Positions 17,502 to 25,668 of a stretch of DNA of 54,660 nt are shown piece by piece. Source of the stretch: SCUN01 sp046598935 (GTDB lineage Bacteria; Acidobacteriota; Vicinamibacteria; Vicinamibacterales; SCN-69-37); assembly GCA_046598935.1 (NCBI GenBank), contig JBKJHW010000038.1:1-54660 (forward strand), read 5' to 3'. Under the pieces are notes generated by a model. The model was not told the DNA's origin. It saw nothing but the letters and a program-made list of their open reading frames with translations, and searched no databases. The first letter of the stretch is position 1, and every line of letters begins with the position of its first letter. A program made the translations under genes and the position numbers.

Positions 17502-18715
17502 GCCCACTCACCGGGCTCACTGTCATCGATCTCTCGCGAGTGCTGTCGGGGCCGTACTGCACGATGCAGCTTGCCGACATGGGCGCCCGGGTCATCAAGA
17601 TCGAGCATCCCGATCGCGGCGACGATACGCGCGCGTGGGGCCCGCCGTGGGCGGGCACGCTCGACCGCACGGCGCAACGCGAGAGCAGTTATTTCCTGAG
17701 CATCAATCGCAACAAGGAAAGCGTGGCGATCGATTTCAAGACGCCGGAAGGCCGGGCGCTGCTCGATCGTCTGATCGCAGGCGCCGATATCCTCGTCGAG
17801 AATTTCCGCCCGGGCTCACTGGCGAAGCTCGGTCTCGGCTACGACGAGCTCGCCGCAAAACATCCGCGACTGATCTACGCGTCGATCTCCGGTTTCGGTC
17901 ATACGGGGCCGAGGTCGAGCGAAGCCGGCTACGACGCAATGGTGCAGGCCGAAGGCGGATTGATGAGCGTGACCGGACGGCCGGAGGCCCCGCCGGTGCG
18001 CCTCGGCGTCGCGATATCCGACATCGCCGCCGGCATGTTCGCGATGCAGGGCGTGCTGCTCGCGGTGATCGCGCGCCACACCACAGGGCGCGGCCAGCAC
18101 ATCGACCTCAGCATGTTCGACTCCACGATCGCGCTCCTCACCTACCAGGCGCAGCGCACCCTGGTCACCGGCGTCGCGCCCACCCGATCCGGCAATCGCC
18201 ACGCGAGTATCGCGCCGTACGACACCTTCGCCACGTCCGACGGCACGCTTGTGCTTGCAATCGGCAACGACGATCAATGGCAACGGTTCTGCAAAGCTGC
18301 GCGAATGAATCCCGCGGCGAAAGACAAGCGCTTCGACACCAATGAGGGCCGCGTGCGCCACTATGCGGAACTGCAACCACTTGTGGCCGACGCGCTGGCC
18401 CGCGAAACGCTCGAGACGTGGCTGGAGCGGCTCCGTAAAACCGGCGTACCTGTCGGCGCGGTGCGCGACATCGACGCCGTGCTCAGCGATCCGCAAACCG
18501 CTGCGCGCAACATGTTCGAGCTCGTGGATCACGCGTCAATCGGAGAGCTGCCGGTGCTCGGTGTGCCCGTCAAACTCTCCGACACGCCGGGCCGGGTGCG
18601 CACGGCGCCGCCGGTGCTCGGGCAGCACACGCGGTGGGTCCTCACGGGCGATCTCGGCCTGAGCGACGCCGACGTCACCGCTCTGGCCGGGCGCGGCGTG
18701 GTGAAGTGCTGGTAA
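17498..18715 (+). CDS. CaiB/BaiF family (class III) CoA-transferase
   Basis: A 405-residue enzyme. Landmarks are GLTVIDLSRVLSGPYCTMQLADMGARVIKIE at the start, NRNKESVAIDFKTPEGRALL, FRPGSLAKLGLGYDEL and SGYDAMVQAEGGLMS-type block (here GFGHTGPRSSEAGYDAMVQ), whose Asp is the catalytic nucleophile in formyl-CoA transferase relatives. It starts at GTG 17498, overlapping the homoserine dehydrogenase stop by 4 bp. The longer upstream frame is a shadow. The acyl-CoA substrate cannot be predicted, and the link with homoserine metabolism may be only transcriptional. Confidence 0.92.
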   Translation: MSPLTGLTVIDLSRVLSGPYCTMQLADMGARVIKIEHPDRGDDTRAWGPPWAGTLDRTAQRESSYFLSINRNKESVAIDFKTPEGRALLDRLIAGADILVENFRPGSLAKLGLGYDELAAKHPRLIYASISGFGHTGPRSSEAGYDAMVQAEGGLMSVTGRPEAPPVRLGVAISDIAAGMFAMQGVLLAVIARHTTGRGQHIDLSMFDSTIALLTYQAQRTLVTGVAPTRSGNRHASIAPYDTFATSDGTLVLAIGNDDQWQRFCKAARMNPAAKDKRFDTNEGRVRHYAELQPLVADALARETLETWLERLRKTGVPVGAVRDIDAVLSDPQTAARNMFELVDHASIGELPVLGVPVKLSDTPGRVRTAPPVLGQHTRWVLTGDLGLSDADVTALAGRGVVKCW

Positions 18716-18734
18716 TCCGAGTACGATTCAGCAG

Positions 18735-19172
18735 ATGGACGTCGCCGCTCTTCGCAAACGTATCCTGAGAGAACTCGACCGGCCGGGCGCCGTCAAGGCG
18801 TCAGTATTAAGCGCCGAACGGCGCGCCGCCGGTGACGGCGCGCGCCAGCAGTTCGCGCGCCTGCTCGACACGACGATCGTCCCGCTGCTCAAGCAAACGG
18901 CCGACATCCTGAAGGCGGAAGGCACGCTGTGCCGGATTCATACGCCGTCGGACATGGCCACGCTCGCCTTCGATCGATCGCCTGAAGACTTCATCGAGAT
19001 CATGATCGACACTGCGATGCCGCCGCACGTCATCGGCCGCAGCAGCGTGCGCAAAAAAGGCGGCACCCTCGTCGAAGACCGTATCGTCGGCGTCGGCAAG
19101 GAAATCGACGAAATCACCGACGAAGACGTCGTCGGGTATCTGCTGCCAGAGCTGCGCAAGATTCTCAAATAG
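18735..19172 (+). CDS. Conserved-looking protein of unknown function
   Basis: A 145-residue cytoplasmic protein that I do not recognise. It has a basic N-terminal helix (MDVAALRKRILREL), a central helix with LLDTTIVPLLKQTADILKAEG, and a C-terminal part with paired acidic motifs (KEIDEITDEDVVGYLLPELRKIL). There is no signal peptide or cysteine pair. It follows the CoA-transferase after 19 bp on the same strand. A Rho-independent terminator for it lies at 19212-19234, inside the convergent menG-like gene. Confidence 0.7.
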   Translation: MDVAALRKRILRELDRPGAVKASVLSAERRAAGDGARQQFARLLDTTIVPLLKQTADILKAEGTLCRIHTPSDMATLAFDRSPEDFIEIMIDTAMPPHVIGRSSVRKKGGTLVEDRIVGVGKEIDEITDEDVVGYLLPELRKILK

Positions 19173-19940
19173 TCAACCTTGGAGTTCATGGAGAAGATCT
19201 TCTCCACGGCCCCCCAAGGTTGATTGGGGTTTTTCAGCGAAATGGATTGCCATGAATCCGCCAAGCACTTTCACGTGGTGGACATTCACGAACCCGGCCG
19301 ACTCCATTAATTTCACGACGCCGCGCGCGCCCGGATACCGTGTGATCGACGCGGGAATGTAGCGGTACGTGTCGGGATCGCGATGCAGCAGCCAGCCGAG
19401 CCCGCCGCCGACGACATTCAAATACCCCAGATAGATCGCGCGGACCACTGCGGAGTCCGGCTTGTCGAAATCGAGCGCACACAGCCTGCCGCCCGGCTTC
19501 AGCACGCGATGGATTTCGTCCAGAGCCGCCGGCAGATCCGGCACGTTGCGAAGGCCATAGCCGACGGTCACGACAGAGAATGTCCCGTCGCCGATTGGCA
19601 GATTGCAGATATCCCCCGTGCACCAGTGCACCCGTGCACCGGTGCACCGGCGCGCGGCGAGTTCCAGCATTCGCGGCGTCAAATCAAGTCCCACCACTCG
19701 AGCGCCCGTCGCCGCTGATCGAGCGGCGATGTCCCCGGTGCCACAGGCGAGATCAAGGACGGAATCCCCCGCCGCGACTCGCGCGAGCTCGACGACTCGC
19801 TTCTTCCACGACTGATCGCGTCCAAACGACAACAGCCGCGTGATGAGGTCGTAGCGCGTGGCGATGGTCGCAAACAGGCGTTGGTTGTACTGCCGCTTGG
19901 TGTCGGGCCGGGCCAGCGCCTGCTGGAGCTTCACCTCCAT
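19173..19940 (-). CDS. Demethylmenaquinone/ubiquinone methyltransferase (MenG/UbiE family)
   Basis: A 255-residue SAM-dependent C-methyltransferase. SAM motif I VLDLACGTGD is at residues 61-70. TVGYGLRNVPDLPAALDEIHRVLKPGG near residue 125 and the SITRYPGARGVVKLMESAGF segment are UbiE/MenG signatures. In a menaquinone-using phylum it would be MenG. Residues near 100 (RCTGARVHWCTGD) are encoded by a GTGCACC micro-repeat, and the last 15 residues plus the stop codon lie in a 49-bp palindromic repeat, so the C-terminal tail (STLGGRGEDLL and on) is not family sequence. The start codon is only 3 bp from the divergent mntR-like start. Confidence 0.92.
   Translation of the reverse strand: MEVKLQQALARPDTKRQYNQRLFATIATRYDLITRLLSFGRDQSWKKRVVELARVAAGDSVLDLACGTGDIAARSAATGARVVGLDLTPRMLELAARRCTGARVHWCTGDICNLPIGDGTFSVVTVGYGLRNVPDLPAALDEIHRVLKPGGRLCALDFDKPDSAVVRAIYLGYLNVVGGGLGWLLHRDPDTYRYIPASITRYPGARGVVKLMESAGFVNVHHVKVLGGFMAIHFAEKPQSTLGGRGEDLLHELQG
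19174..19222. repeat. 49-bp CCTTGG/CCAAGG palindromic repeat
   Basis: Outer arms CAACCTTGG (19174-19182) and CCAAGGTTG (19214-19222) are perfect complements, and a perfect 16-bp palindrome GGAGAAGATCTTCTCC sits in the middle (19190-19205). It lies between the stop of the unknown gene and the core of menG and encodes the menG C-terminal tail. Related sequence occurs at 44121-44217 and 46055-46092. Confidence 0.75.
19212..19234 (+). terminator. Rho-independent terminator for the gene at 18735-19172
   Basis: CCCCAA (19212-19217), loop GGTTGA, TTGGGG (19224-19229), then TTTTT. This is a proper hairpin plus U-tract on the plus strand, 40 bp after the stop of the unknown gene. Its left arm is the right edge of the palindromic repeat, so the repeat contributes half of the terminator. 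Confidence 0.55.
19618..19650. repeat. GTGCACC micro-repeat inside menG
   Basis: Four copies of GTGCACC spaced by 1-2 nt (8-9 bp units) lie within the coding sequence. A closely similar array (GGTGCACGGGTTCACGGG) lies at 41301-41335 at the end of an acyltransferase gene. Confidence 0.65.
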
Positions 19941-19943
19941 ATA

Positions 19944-20624
19944 ATGATCGCAATGCTCGCCTCACAGACCGTCGAGAACTACCTCAAGACGATCCACATC
20001 GCCCAGTCGGCCCTGCCCTCGTCAAAGGATCTCGTCCCGATGGGCCAACTCGCGTCCGCGCTTGGCGTCGTGCCGGGAACGGCGACGACCATGGTCAAGA
20101 TGCTGTCTGACTCGGGTCTCGTGCGTTACGAGCCGTATTCAGGCGTGCGGCTCACGGCCAGCGGCGAAAAGCTCGCGAGCCTTGTTTTGCGGCGCCATCG
20201 CCTGATCGAACTGTTTCTCGTGAAAGTGCTCGGCATGAGCTGGGCCGATGTTCACGACGAGGCCGAGAATCTCGAGCACGCCGTCTCCGAGCAGCTGATC
20301 GACCGGATCGACGAAATGCTCGGCCGCCCGGATGTGGATCCGCACGGCGACCCGATTCCCACCGCGCAGGGCAAGATCGCGCGGCCGGACTATCCCGACT
20401 TGATGACGGCGCCGATCGCGGCGCCGCTCGTCGTCACGCGCATCATCGACCAGGACGCGTCGTTCCTCCGATTTGTGGAACAGCAGGGCCTGATGCCGGG
20501 CCGGCCGGTCGAGATTCAGTCGCGCGACGCGGCCGCCGACTCGGTCGCGCTCCGGAATGACGCTGGGGTCGTGACGACGATCGGCGCCCGGGCGGCGTCG
20601 AAGGTGCTCGTGCGGCTGGCGTAG
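19944..20624 (+). CDS. DtxR/MntR-family metal-dependent transcriptional regulator
   Basis: A 226-residue repressor. The N-terminal winged helix starts with QTVENYLKTIHIAQ and has the recognition region VPGTATTMVKMLSDSGLV and YSGVRLTASGEKLA. The dimerisation domain carries RRHRLIELFLVKVLGMSWADVHDEAENLEHAVSEQLIDRID (metal ligands expected among Glu/His/Asp here), and residues 150-226 form an SH3-like FeoA domain. The ATG 19944 start is preferred because the frame before it reads through the menG 5' end. The adjacent mntH gene and a dyad in its promoter make manganese the likely effector; iron is the alternative. Confidence 0.9.
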   Translation: MIAMLASQTVENYLKTIHIAQSALPSSKDLVPMGQLASALGVVPGTATTMVKMLSDSGLVRYEPYSGVRLTASGEKLASLVLRRHRLIELFLVKVLGMSWADVHDEAENLEHAVSEQLIDRIDEMLGRPDVDPHGDPIPTAQGKIARPDYPDLMTAPIAAPLVVTRIIDQDASFLRFVEQQGLMPGRPVEIQSRDAAADSVALRNDAGVVTTIGARAASKVLVRLA

Positions 20625-20642
20625 GAACAGGTTGAATTGAAG

Positions 20643-20671
20643 TTGACGTTTTTGCCTCATCTGACTAAAGT
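20643..20671 (+). promoter_or_regulatory. mntH promoter with candidate MntR operator
   Basis: TTGACG (20643-20648) and TAAAGT (20666-20671) are separated by 17 bp. Between and over them lies an imperfect 20-bp dyad, 20650-20669, of form TTTxGxC-N6-GxCxAAA, which resembles DtxR/MntR-type boxes. Binding would occlude the polymerase. This is the only intergenic space before mntH (start 20696). Confidence 0.5.
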
Positions 20672-20695
20672 TTTGATCGTTCAAAATAATGGCGC

Positions 20696-22000
20696 ATGAA
20701 CGGTAGAACACCCAGTCTCCCCGAAGTTCACGGCTCGATACCCATTCCTCATGGCGCCGGCTTCTGGCGCAAGATGCTGGCGTTTGCCGGGCCCGGCTAT
20801 CTCGTCGCGGTCGGCTACATGGACCCCGGCAACTGGGCCACCGATCTTGCAGGCGGCTCGCGCTACGGCTACACGCTGCTGAGCGTGATCTTGATTTCCA
20901 ACTTCATGGCGATTCTGCTGCAGGCCTTGTCGGCGCGGCTCGGCATCGCCAGCGGCCGCGACCTCGCGCAGTCCTGCCGCGACACCTACTCGCGGCCCGT
21001 CACGCTTGTGTTGTGGGTGCTGTGCGAAATCGCGATCGCCGCCTGCGACCTGGCCGAAGTCATCGGCGCAGCGATTGCGCTCAACCTGCTCTTCGGTTTA
21101 CCGCTGATTTACGGCGTACTGCTCACAGCGCTCGACGTCCTGATCATCCTCTATCTGCAGAATCGCGGTTTCCGTTACGTGGAGATCCTGGTGGTCGCGC
21201 TGATCATCGCCATCGCGGGCTCCTTCGGCATCAATCTCTATCTGGCGCAGCCCGATCTCGGCGCCGTCGCCGCGGGATTCGTGCCGCAAGCCGAGATTCT
21301 GAGAAATCCGGAGATGCTCTACATCGCCATCGGCATCCTTGGCGCGACGGTGATGCCGCACAATCTCTATCTGCATTCGTCCATCGTGCAGACGCGCAGG
21401 TATCTGGACGATCACGAAAGCAAGAAAGAAGCGATCAAGTTCTCGACCATCGACTCCACCGTCGCGCTGATGTCGGCGCTCTTCATCAACGCGGCGATTC
21501 TCATCATGGCGGCGGCGGTGTTCCACGGCACGCCCGACGCGGGCGTTTCCGAAATCGGCGATGCCTACAAGCTCCTTGCGCCGGCGCTCGGCACAACGAT
21601 CGCGAGCACGCTCTTCGCGGTCGCGCTGCTCTGCGCGGGCCAGAACGCCACGCTCACCGGCACGCTTGCCGGCCAGATCGTGATGGAGGGTTTCATCAAT
21701 CTCCGTCTTCGCCCGTGGCTGCGCCGCCTGATCACGCGTTTGATCGCGATCATTCCGGCCGTCATCGTCATCGCCATCTACGGCGACGAAGGCACAGGAC
21801 CGCTGCTGATTCTGAGCCAGGTCATTCTCAGCCTGCAGCTGCCGTTCGCGGTGTTCCCGCTGGTAATGTTCACCAGCGACAAGGCAAAAATGGGACGATT
21901 CGTCTCGCCGCTTTGGATGCGTGCCCTGGCGTGGGTGGTGTCAATGGTGATCGCCACTCTGAACGTCTGGATGCTGTATCAATTCTTCTCGGGCGCCTGA
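20696..22000 (+). CDS. mntH: Nramp-family manganese/iron transporter MntH
   Basis: A 434-residue divalent-metal/H+ symporter with about eleven membrane segments. The metal-binding DPGNW is at residues 43-47 in helix 1, and the second site ATVMPHNLYLHSSIVQTR is near residue 220; both are invariant in Nramp proteins. GQNATLTGTLAGQIVMEGFI near residue 320 is the other conserved block. It is 71 bp downstream of the MntR-like gene, with its own candidate promoter and operator. It overlaps the stress-protein gene by 1 bp. Confidence 0.94.
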   Translation: MNGRTPSLPEVHGSIPIPHGAGFWRKMLAFAGPGYLVAVGYMDPGNWATDLAGGSRYGYTLLSVILISNFMAILLQALSARLGIASGRDLAQSCRDTYSRPVTLVLWVLCEIAIAACDLAEVIGAAIALNLLFGLPLIYGVLLTALDVLIILYLQNRGFRYVEILVVALIIAIAGSFGINLYLAQPDLGAVAAGFVPQAEILRNPEMLYIAIGILGATVMPHNLYLHSSIVQTRRYLDDHESKKEAIKFSTIDSTVALMSALFINAAILIMAAAVFHGTPDAGVSEIGDAYKLLAPALGTTIASTLFAVALLCAGQNATLTGTLAGQIVMEGFINLRLRPWLRRLITRLIAIIPAVIVIAIYGDEGTGPLLILSQVILSLQLPFAVFPLVMFTSDKAKMGRFVSPLWMRALAWVVSMVIATLNVWMLYQFFSGA

Positions 22001-22419
22001 TGTACAAACGCATCCTCGTTGCGATCGAACACTCGGACGCCGACCGCGCGATCCTCGCGCACGTCGAGACGCTCGCCAGGCTCACCGGCGCGTCGCTCGT
22101 GCTCGTGCACGTCGCCGACGGATTCGGCGCGCGCCACTTCGATGACTTGAAACTGCGCGAGTCGGAAGAAATCAAGGATGACCGCGTCTATCTCGAATCG
22201 CTCGGCAGCGACCTCGCCGCCAAGGGATTTACCGTCGAGACGAAATTGATGATGGGCACGCCGTCAACCGAGTTGGCGAAGGCCGTCGAGTCCGAGAAGG
22301 TCGACCTGCTGGCGATGGCCACCCATGGCCACCGGTTCCTGGAAGATTGGCTGAAGGGCAGCACCGTCGACCGGGTCCGCCACTTGGTGACGGTGCCCGT
22401 TATCCTGGTTCGTCAGTAA
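22000..22419 (+). CDS. Universal stress protein (UspA family)
   Basis: A 139-residue single UspA domain: YKRILVAIEHSDADRAILAHV at the start, LVLVHVAD strand, and DLLAMATHGHRFLEDWLKGSTVDRVRHLVTVPVILVR at the end. The usual ATP-binding G-x2-G-x9-G-S/T reads as THGH...KGST, so one glycine is replaced and nucleotide binding is possible but not certain. The start ATG overlaps the mntH stop (TGATG), so it is cotranslated with the transporter and presumably repressed by the same regulator. It overlaps the convergent queD end by 20 bp. Confidence 0.9.
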   Translation: MYKRILVAIEHSDADRAILAHVETLARLTGASLVLVHVADGFGARHFDDLKLRESEEIKDDRVYLESLGSDLAAKGFTVETKLMMGTPSTELAKAVESEKVDLLAMATHGHRFLEDWLKGSTVDRVRHLVTVPVILVRQ

Positions 22420-22822
22420 GTTGTTCCGAGTATTCCGCCCGCGACGTCGGCGTCTCCCAGACGCGGACGGCGACGATGTCGAGGCCCTGTTCGCGGCTTT
22501 TGTCGAAGATGAGCTTGGCGATGCGTTCGACTGTCGGATTGCTGTCGAGAATGTAGATCGGCTCGCCGAGCGCCTGCAGCGGCTTCACGAGCGGATCGTC
22601 GTGCCGCAGGATCATTTTGTGGTCGAGTTCGCGGTCGATCCAGCCCTTGACGATCTTCTTGATGTCCGAAAAATCCGCGACCATGTTGCGCCGGTCGAGA
22701 CGATCCGTGCGCACGTCCACTTCGACGATCGCGTTGTGACCGTGCGGATGTTTGCACACACCGTCATAGTCAAGCAGCCTGTGGCCGTAGCAGAAATCGA
22801 TGCGTTTGGTGACGAGGTACAT
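22400..22822 (-). CDS. queD: 6-carboxy-5,6,7,8-tetrahydropterin synthase QueD
   Basis: A 140-residue member of the PTPS/QueD family in the 7-deazaguanine (queuosine) pathway. Zinc ligands are H14, H27 and H29 (YGHRLLDYDGVCKHPHGH), and C23 is the catalytic cysteine. Later blocks are MVADFSDIKKIVKGWIDRELDHKMIL and NPTVERIAKLIF, with the C-terminal VRVWETPTSRAEY. The frame is open to ATG 22840, but that would overlap the divergent queC start. ATG 22822 gives the family-typical start. It faces queC head to head. Confidence 0.93.
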   Translation of the reverse strand: MYLVTKRIDFCYGHRLLDYDGVCKHPHGHNAIVEVDVRTDRLDRRNMVADFSDIKKIVKGWIDRELDHKMILRHDDPLVKPLQALGEPIYILDSNPTVERIAKLIFDKSREQGLDIVAVRVWETPTSRAEYSEQLTDEPG

Positions 22823-22838
22823 GCGTAAACTGTAGCGC

Positions 22839-23525
22839 ATGCCGAGGACCGCGGTTCTCTTCTCCGGCGGGCTCGACAGCGCTGTGCTGCTCGCGCGCGA
22901 ACTCGCGACGGACCTCGCGACAAAAGCCGCGACACAGAACGCGGGGCACGAGTCTCAGCGCGGCGCGCAGCCGATCCACGTTCGGTCCGGGCTCGCATGG
23001 GAGGACGCCGAAGCGCGCACGATCCAGCGCCTTCTCGCGGCGCCGCCGTTTGCGGGCCGCGTCGCGCCGGTCATCACGCTCACCGTTGATATGCGCGAGG
23101 TCTACCCGCAAACGCACTGGGCCATCACCGGCACGCCGCCCGCGTACGACACGCCGGACGAAGACGTCTATCTCGAAGGCCGCAACATCGTGCTCATTTC
23201 AAAGGCCGCGGTGCTGTGCGGCCGGCTGAAAATCGAGCGGCTCGCGCTGGGTCCGCTCGCGGGCAATCCGTTTCCAGACGCGACACCGGAGTTTTTCGAC
23301 GCCATCAGCCGCGCAATGTCGCTCGGGCTCGGCCAGCCGCTCGACGTCGTCGCGCCGCTCGCGTCCATGCAGAAGGAAGACGTGATCCGGCTCGGCCGGT
23401 CGCTCGGCGTACCGCTGGAGCTCACGCTGTCCTGCATGAATCCGCAGGACGGGGACCGGGCATGCGGGAAATGCAGCAAATGCCGCGAGCGAGATCAGGC
23501 GTTCAGTAATTTGTCAGACGGATAG
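22839..23525 (+). CDS. queC: 7-cyano-7-deazaguanine synthase QueC
   Basis: A 228-residue PP-loop enzyme making preQ0 for queuosine. The PP-loop SGGLDS is at residues 9-14, and the zinc-binding end LSCMNPQDGDRACGKCSKCRERDQAF carries four cysteines in the C-x-x-P...C-G-x-C-x-x-C arrangement of the family. Residues 25-45 (ATQNAGHESQRG) look like a small insertion between the PP-loop helix and the next strand. It is divergent from queD with almost overlapping 5' ends, and its last 23 bp overlap the convergent DUF4097 gene. Confidence 0.9.
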   Translation: MPRTAVLFSGGLDSAVLLARELATDLATKAATQNAGHESQRGAQPIHVRSGLAWEDAEARTIQRLLAAPPFAGRVAPVITLTVDMREVYPQTHWAITGTPPAYDTPDEDVYLEGRNIVLISKAAVLCGRLKIERLALGPLAGNPFPDATPEFFDAISRAMSLGLGQPLDVVAPLASMQKEDVIRLGRSLGVPLELTLSCMNPQDGDRACGKCSKCRERDQAFSNLSDG

Positions 23526-24423
23526 TGCCATCGCCGGTGCGCAGGGTGAAACGCTTGCCGCCGGCGCCAAGCTGACCGCTCATCGCGCCGCGTTCCCGGC
23601 GTTTACTTTCAGCGGCCGAGCCGGTCACGTTCGACAGCACCAGTTCGCTGCGGACGCGGCCGTCACTGCCCGGGTCTGCTTCGATCATCGCGCTGAAATC
23701 CCTCGGCAGTTCCGCCGTGACCGAGCCGTCGCCCGTCGTCACCATCCAGTCGTCGGTCATGGTAGCGCCGTCGCGGATCCGCAGAGATACGGAGCCGTCG
23801 CCGGTCCGGATGCGCAGGACGCTTGGCGTGCCGCTCACGCGGACCCTGCCGTCATTGGTCCGTGCTTCGACGCGCCCGTTCACGTCGTCGAGCGTCATTG
23901 ACCCGTCGCGCGATTCCGCAAGGAGCTGCCCGCGGCTTTCGACCACGCGAATCGAGCCGTCGTCAGTCCGGAGGTCGATCGCGCCGTCGACGCGCTCGAG
24001 CGAGATCGAGCCGTCGCCGGATCGCGCGATGATGTTGCACTTGCGGGGCACGCTCACGATGAGGCGCGCGTTCGGCGTGGTGAAGTGGCCGATGCCGACG
24101 AAGTTCGTGCGGCCGGAGTTGCGCACGTCGATGGAGATCTTCGACGCCGCCTGTTCGGACGAGACGCTGATCTTCGACACCGCTTCCTTGTCGTTGCCTC
24201 GTTTTTCGATCTCGACGAGCACTTCAGGGCGATCCCACGAAATGATCTCGATGCGGCCCGAGAAGGTCTTGAGGTCGAGTTCGGCGGGCGCGACGCCCTC
24301 CACGGGGAAGCGCTTCTGCTCGCGCTCGATGTAGGCCTGGCCGTTGACGTCCAGCCGGCAGCCGGAACCAAGGAGGATCCCGGCACTGAGCATGGTCACT
24401 GGAAGCAGTTTCGTCATCGCCAT
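23503..24423 (-). CDS. DUF4097-type beta-helical exported protein (probable lipoprotein)
   Basis: A 306-residue protein. The N-terminus MAMTKLLPVTMLSAGILLGSGC has a lipoprotein-like signal (GSGC, with a non-standard residue at -3). The rest repeats a GDGSI/DDGSIR/RDGSMT motif about every 20 residues (SGDGSISLERVDG, TDDGSIRVVESRG, RTNDGRVRV, RTGDGSVSL), the hallmark of DUF4097/DUF4098-type right-handed beta-helices. The frame could also start at GTG 24459, overlapping the nagA stop by 4 bp, but GAGAGG just before the ATGs favours 24423 or 24417. Function is unknown; relatives are often next to membrane sensors. Confidence 0.8.
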   Translation of the reverse strand: MAMTKLLPVTMLSAGILLGSGCRLDVNGQAYIEREQKRFPVEGVAPAELDLKTFSGRIEIISWDRPEVLVEIEKRGNDKEAVSKISVSSEQAASKISIDVRNSGRTNFVGIGHFTTPNARLIVSVPRKCNIIARSGDGSISLERVDGAIDLRTDDGSIRVVESRGQLLAESRDGSMTLDDVNGRVEARTNDGRVRVSGTPSVLRIRTGDGSVSLRIRDGATMTDDWMVTTGDGSVTAELPRDFSAMIEADPGSDGRVRSELVLSNVTGSAAESKRRERGAMSGQLGAGGKRFTLRTGDGTIRLTNY

Positions 24424-24455
24424 GACCTCTCGGACGACTGATACGGCGCTAAGGT

Positions 24456-25667
24456 TCACGGCCGGGCGCTCAATTCATCAAATACGGGCTCTCCGCCGAT
24501 CCAGGTCTGCCTGACGTTCAGGTTCGCGTCGAGGACGACAAGATCGGCGACCGACCCGGCGGCGAGGACGCCGTGCCCCTGCAGGCCCAGCTCCCGGGCC
24601 GGAGTGGTCGAGCACATCCGAGCCGCGTCTACCAGGCCCGCGCCCGCCTGCCCCACAAGACAGGCAAACGCCCTGTCCATCGTCAGCACGCTCCCGGCGA
24701 TCGTGCCGTCATCGAGGCGGGCGACGTCTTCAACCGTGATGCGCCGGCCGCCGAGCATCGCTGTCGAGCCGCGCGGCAAACCCGATCCGGCTGTTCCGTC
24801 AGTGATGGCCATGATTCGCGACGGAGATTTGGCCGCGACGGCCACGCGCACCGACGCGGGGTGGACGTGGCGGCCGTCACAAATGATCTCGGCGCAAACA
24901 TCATCGCTTGCCAGCACGGCGCCGACCATTCCCGGCTCGCGCGATGACATCGGCGTCATGCGATTGAACAGATGCGTCGCCTGGCGCGCGCCGGCGGCAA
25001 TCGCGGCAAGCGATGTTTCGTAGTCCGCGCCTGAGTGGCCGATCGACACGATGATGCCTGACGCAACGAGGGCGCGGACCAGATCGAGCCCGCCGGACAA
25101 CTCGGGCGCAACGGTCATGATCGCGATGTCAGGAATCGCCGAGAGAATCGCGCGATAGACGTCATCGTCATCGACCATTGACCACTGACCATTGGCCATC
25201 GCCAACTGCGGAGGCATTCGCAGACACGCGATCGGCTGGGCGCCGGCGAAGTCCTGGTTGATGAAATTGCTTTCGAGATGCGCGGGCAAGACGCGTGACG
25301 CGCGCACGTCCGGCGTTGCACGGAGCGCGCGGATCTCGTCGAGCACTGCGGTGAGATCCTGGGCCGAACACGCCACCGTCGTCGGGCAAAAGGCGGCGAC
25401 GCCGTATCGCGGGAGCGCCCCGGCGATCGCCGCGATGGCGCCGTCACCGTCCTGCACGTCGCGCCCTGCGACGCCGTGCACATGCACATCGATGAAGCCG
25501 GGGACGATGATGTGGCCGGTGAGATCGACGCGGCGCTCACCGAAGGTCACCGTACGGAGGGATGCGCTGACCTCGGCAATCCTGCCGTGCTCGATCACGA
25601 GTGTGTGGTTGGCGGCGACCCGATCCGGAAGAACGAGATCGGCGCCGGCGAGAAGCGTGCGCATCAT
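24456..25667 (-). CDS. nagA: N-acetylglucosamine-6-phosphate deacetylase
   Basis: A 403-residue amidohydrolase that removes acetate from GlcNAc-6-phosphate in amino-sugar and cell-wall recycling. The metal-binding VHVHG is at 61-65, the metal-ligand Glu is in AHLESNF near residue 131, and THLFNRMTPMSSREPG and ITDGTAGSGLPRGSTAMLGG are family blocks. Residues 157-165 (MANGQWSMV) are encoded by a CCATTGA-type micro-repeat also found after the SufT-like gene, just before an Asp-rich run. The insertion is in frame and the catalytic motifs on both sides are intact. Confidence 0.91.
   Translation of the reverse strand: MMRTLLAGADLVLPDRVAANHTLVIEHGRIAEVSASLRTVTFGERRVDLTGHIIVPGFIDVHVHGVAGRDVQDGDGAIAAIAGALPRYGVAAFCPTTVACSAQDLTAVLDEIRALRATPDVRASRVLPAHLESNFINQDFAGAQPIACLRMPPQLAMANGQWSMVDDDDVYRAILSAIPDIAIMTVAPELSGGLDLVRALVASGIIVSIGHSGADYETSLAAIAAGARQATHLFNRMTPMSSREPGMVGAVLASDDVCAEIICDGRHVHPASVRVAVAAKSPSRIMAITDGTAGSGLPRGSTAMLGGRRITVEDVARLDDGTIAGSVLTMDRAFACLVGQAGAGLVDAARMCSTTPARELGLQGHGVLAAGSVADLVVLDANLNVRQTWIGGEPVFDELSARP
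25173..25199. repeat. CCATTGA micro-repeat translated within nagA
   Basis: Three imperfect copies of a GACCATTG unit, matching the array at 6187-6222 including the GGCCAT variant. It is in frame and encodes MANGQWSMV of NagA. Confidence 0.65.
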
Positions 25668-25668
25668 T

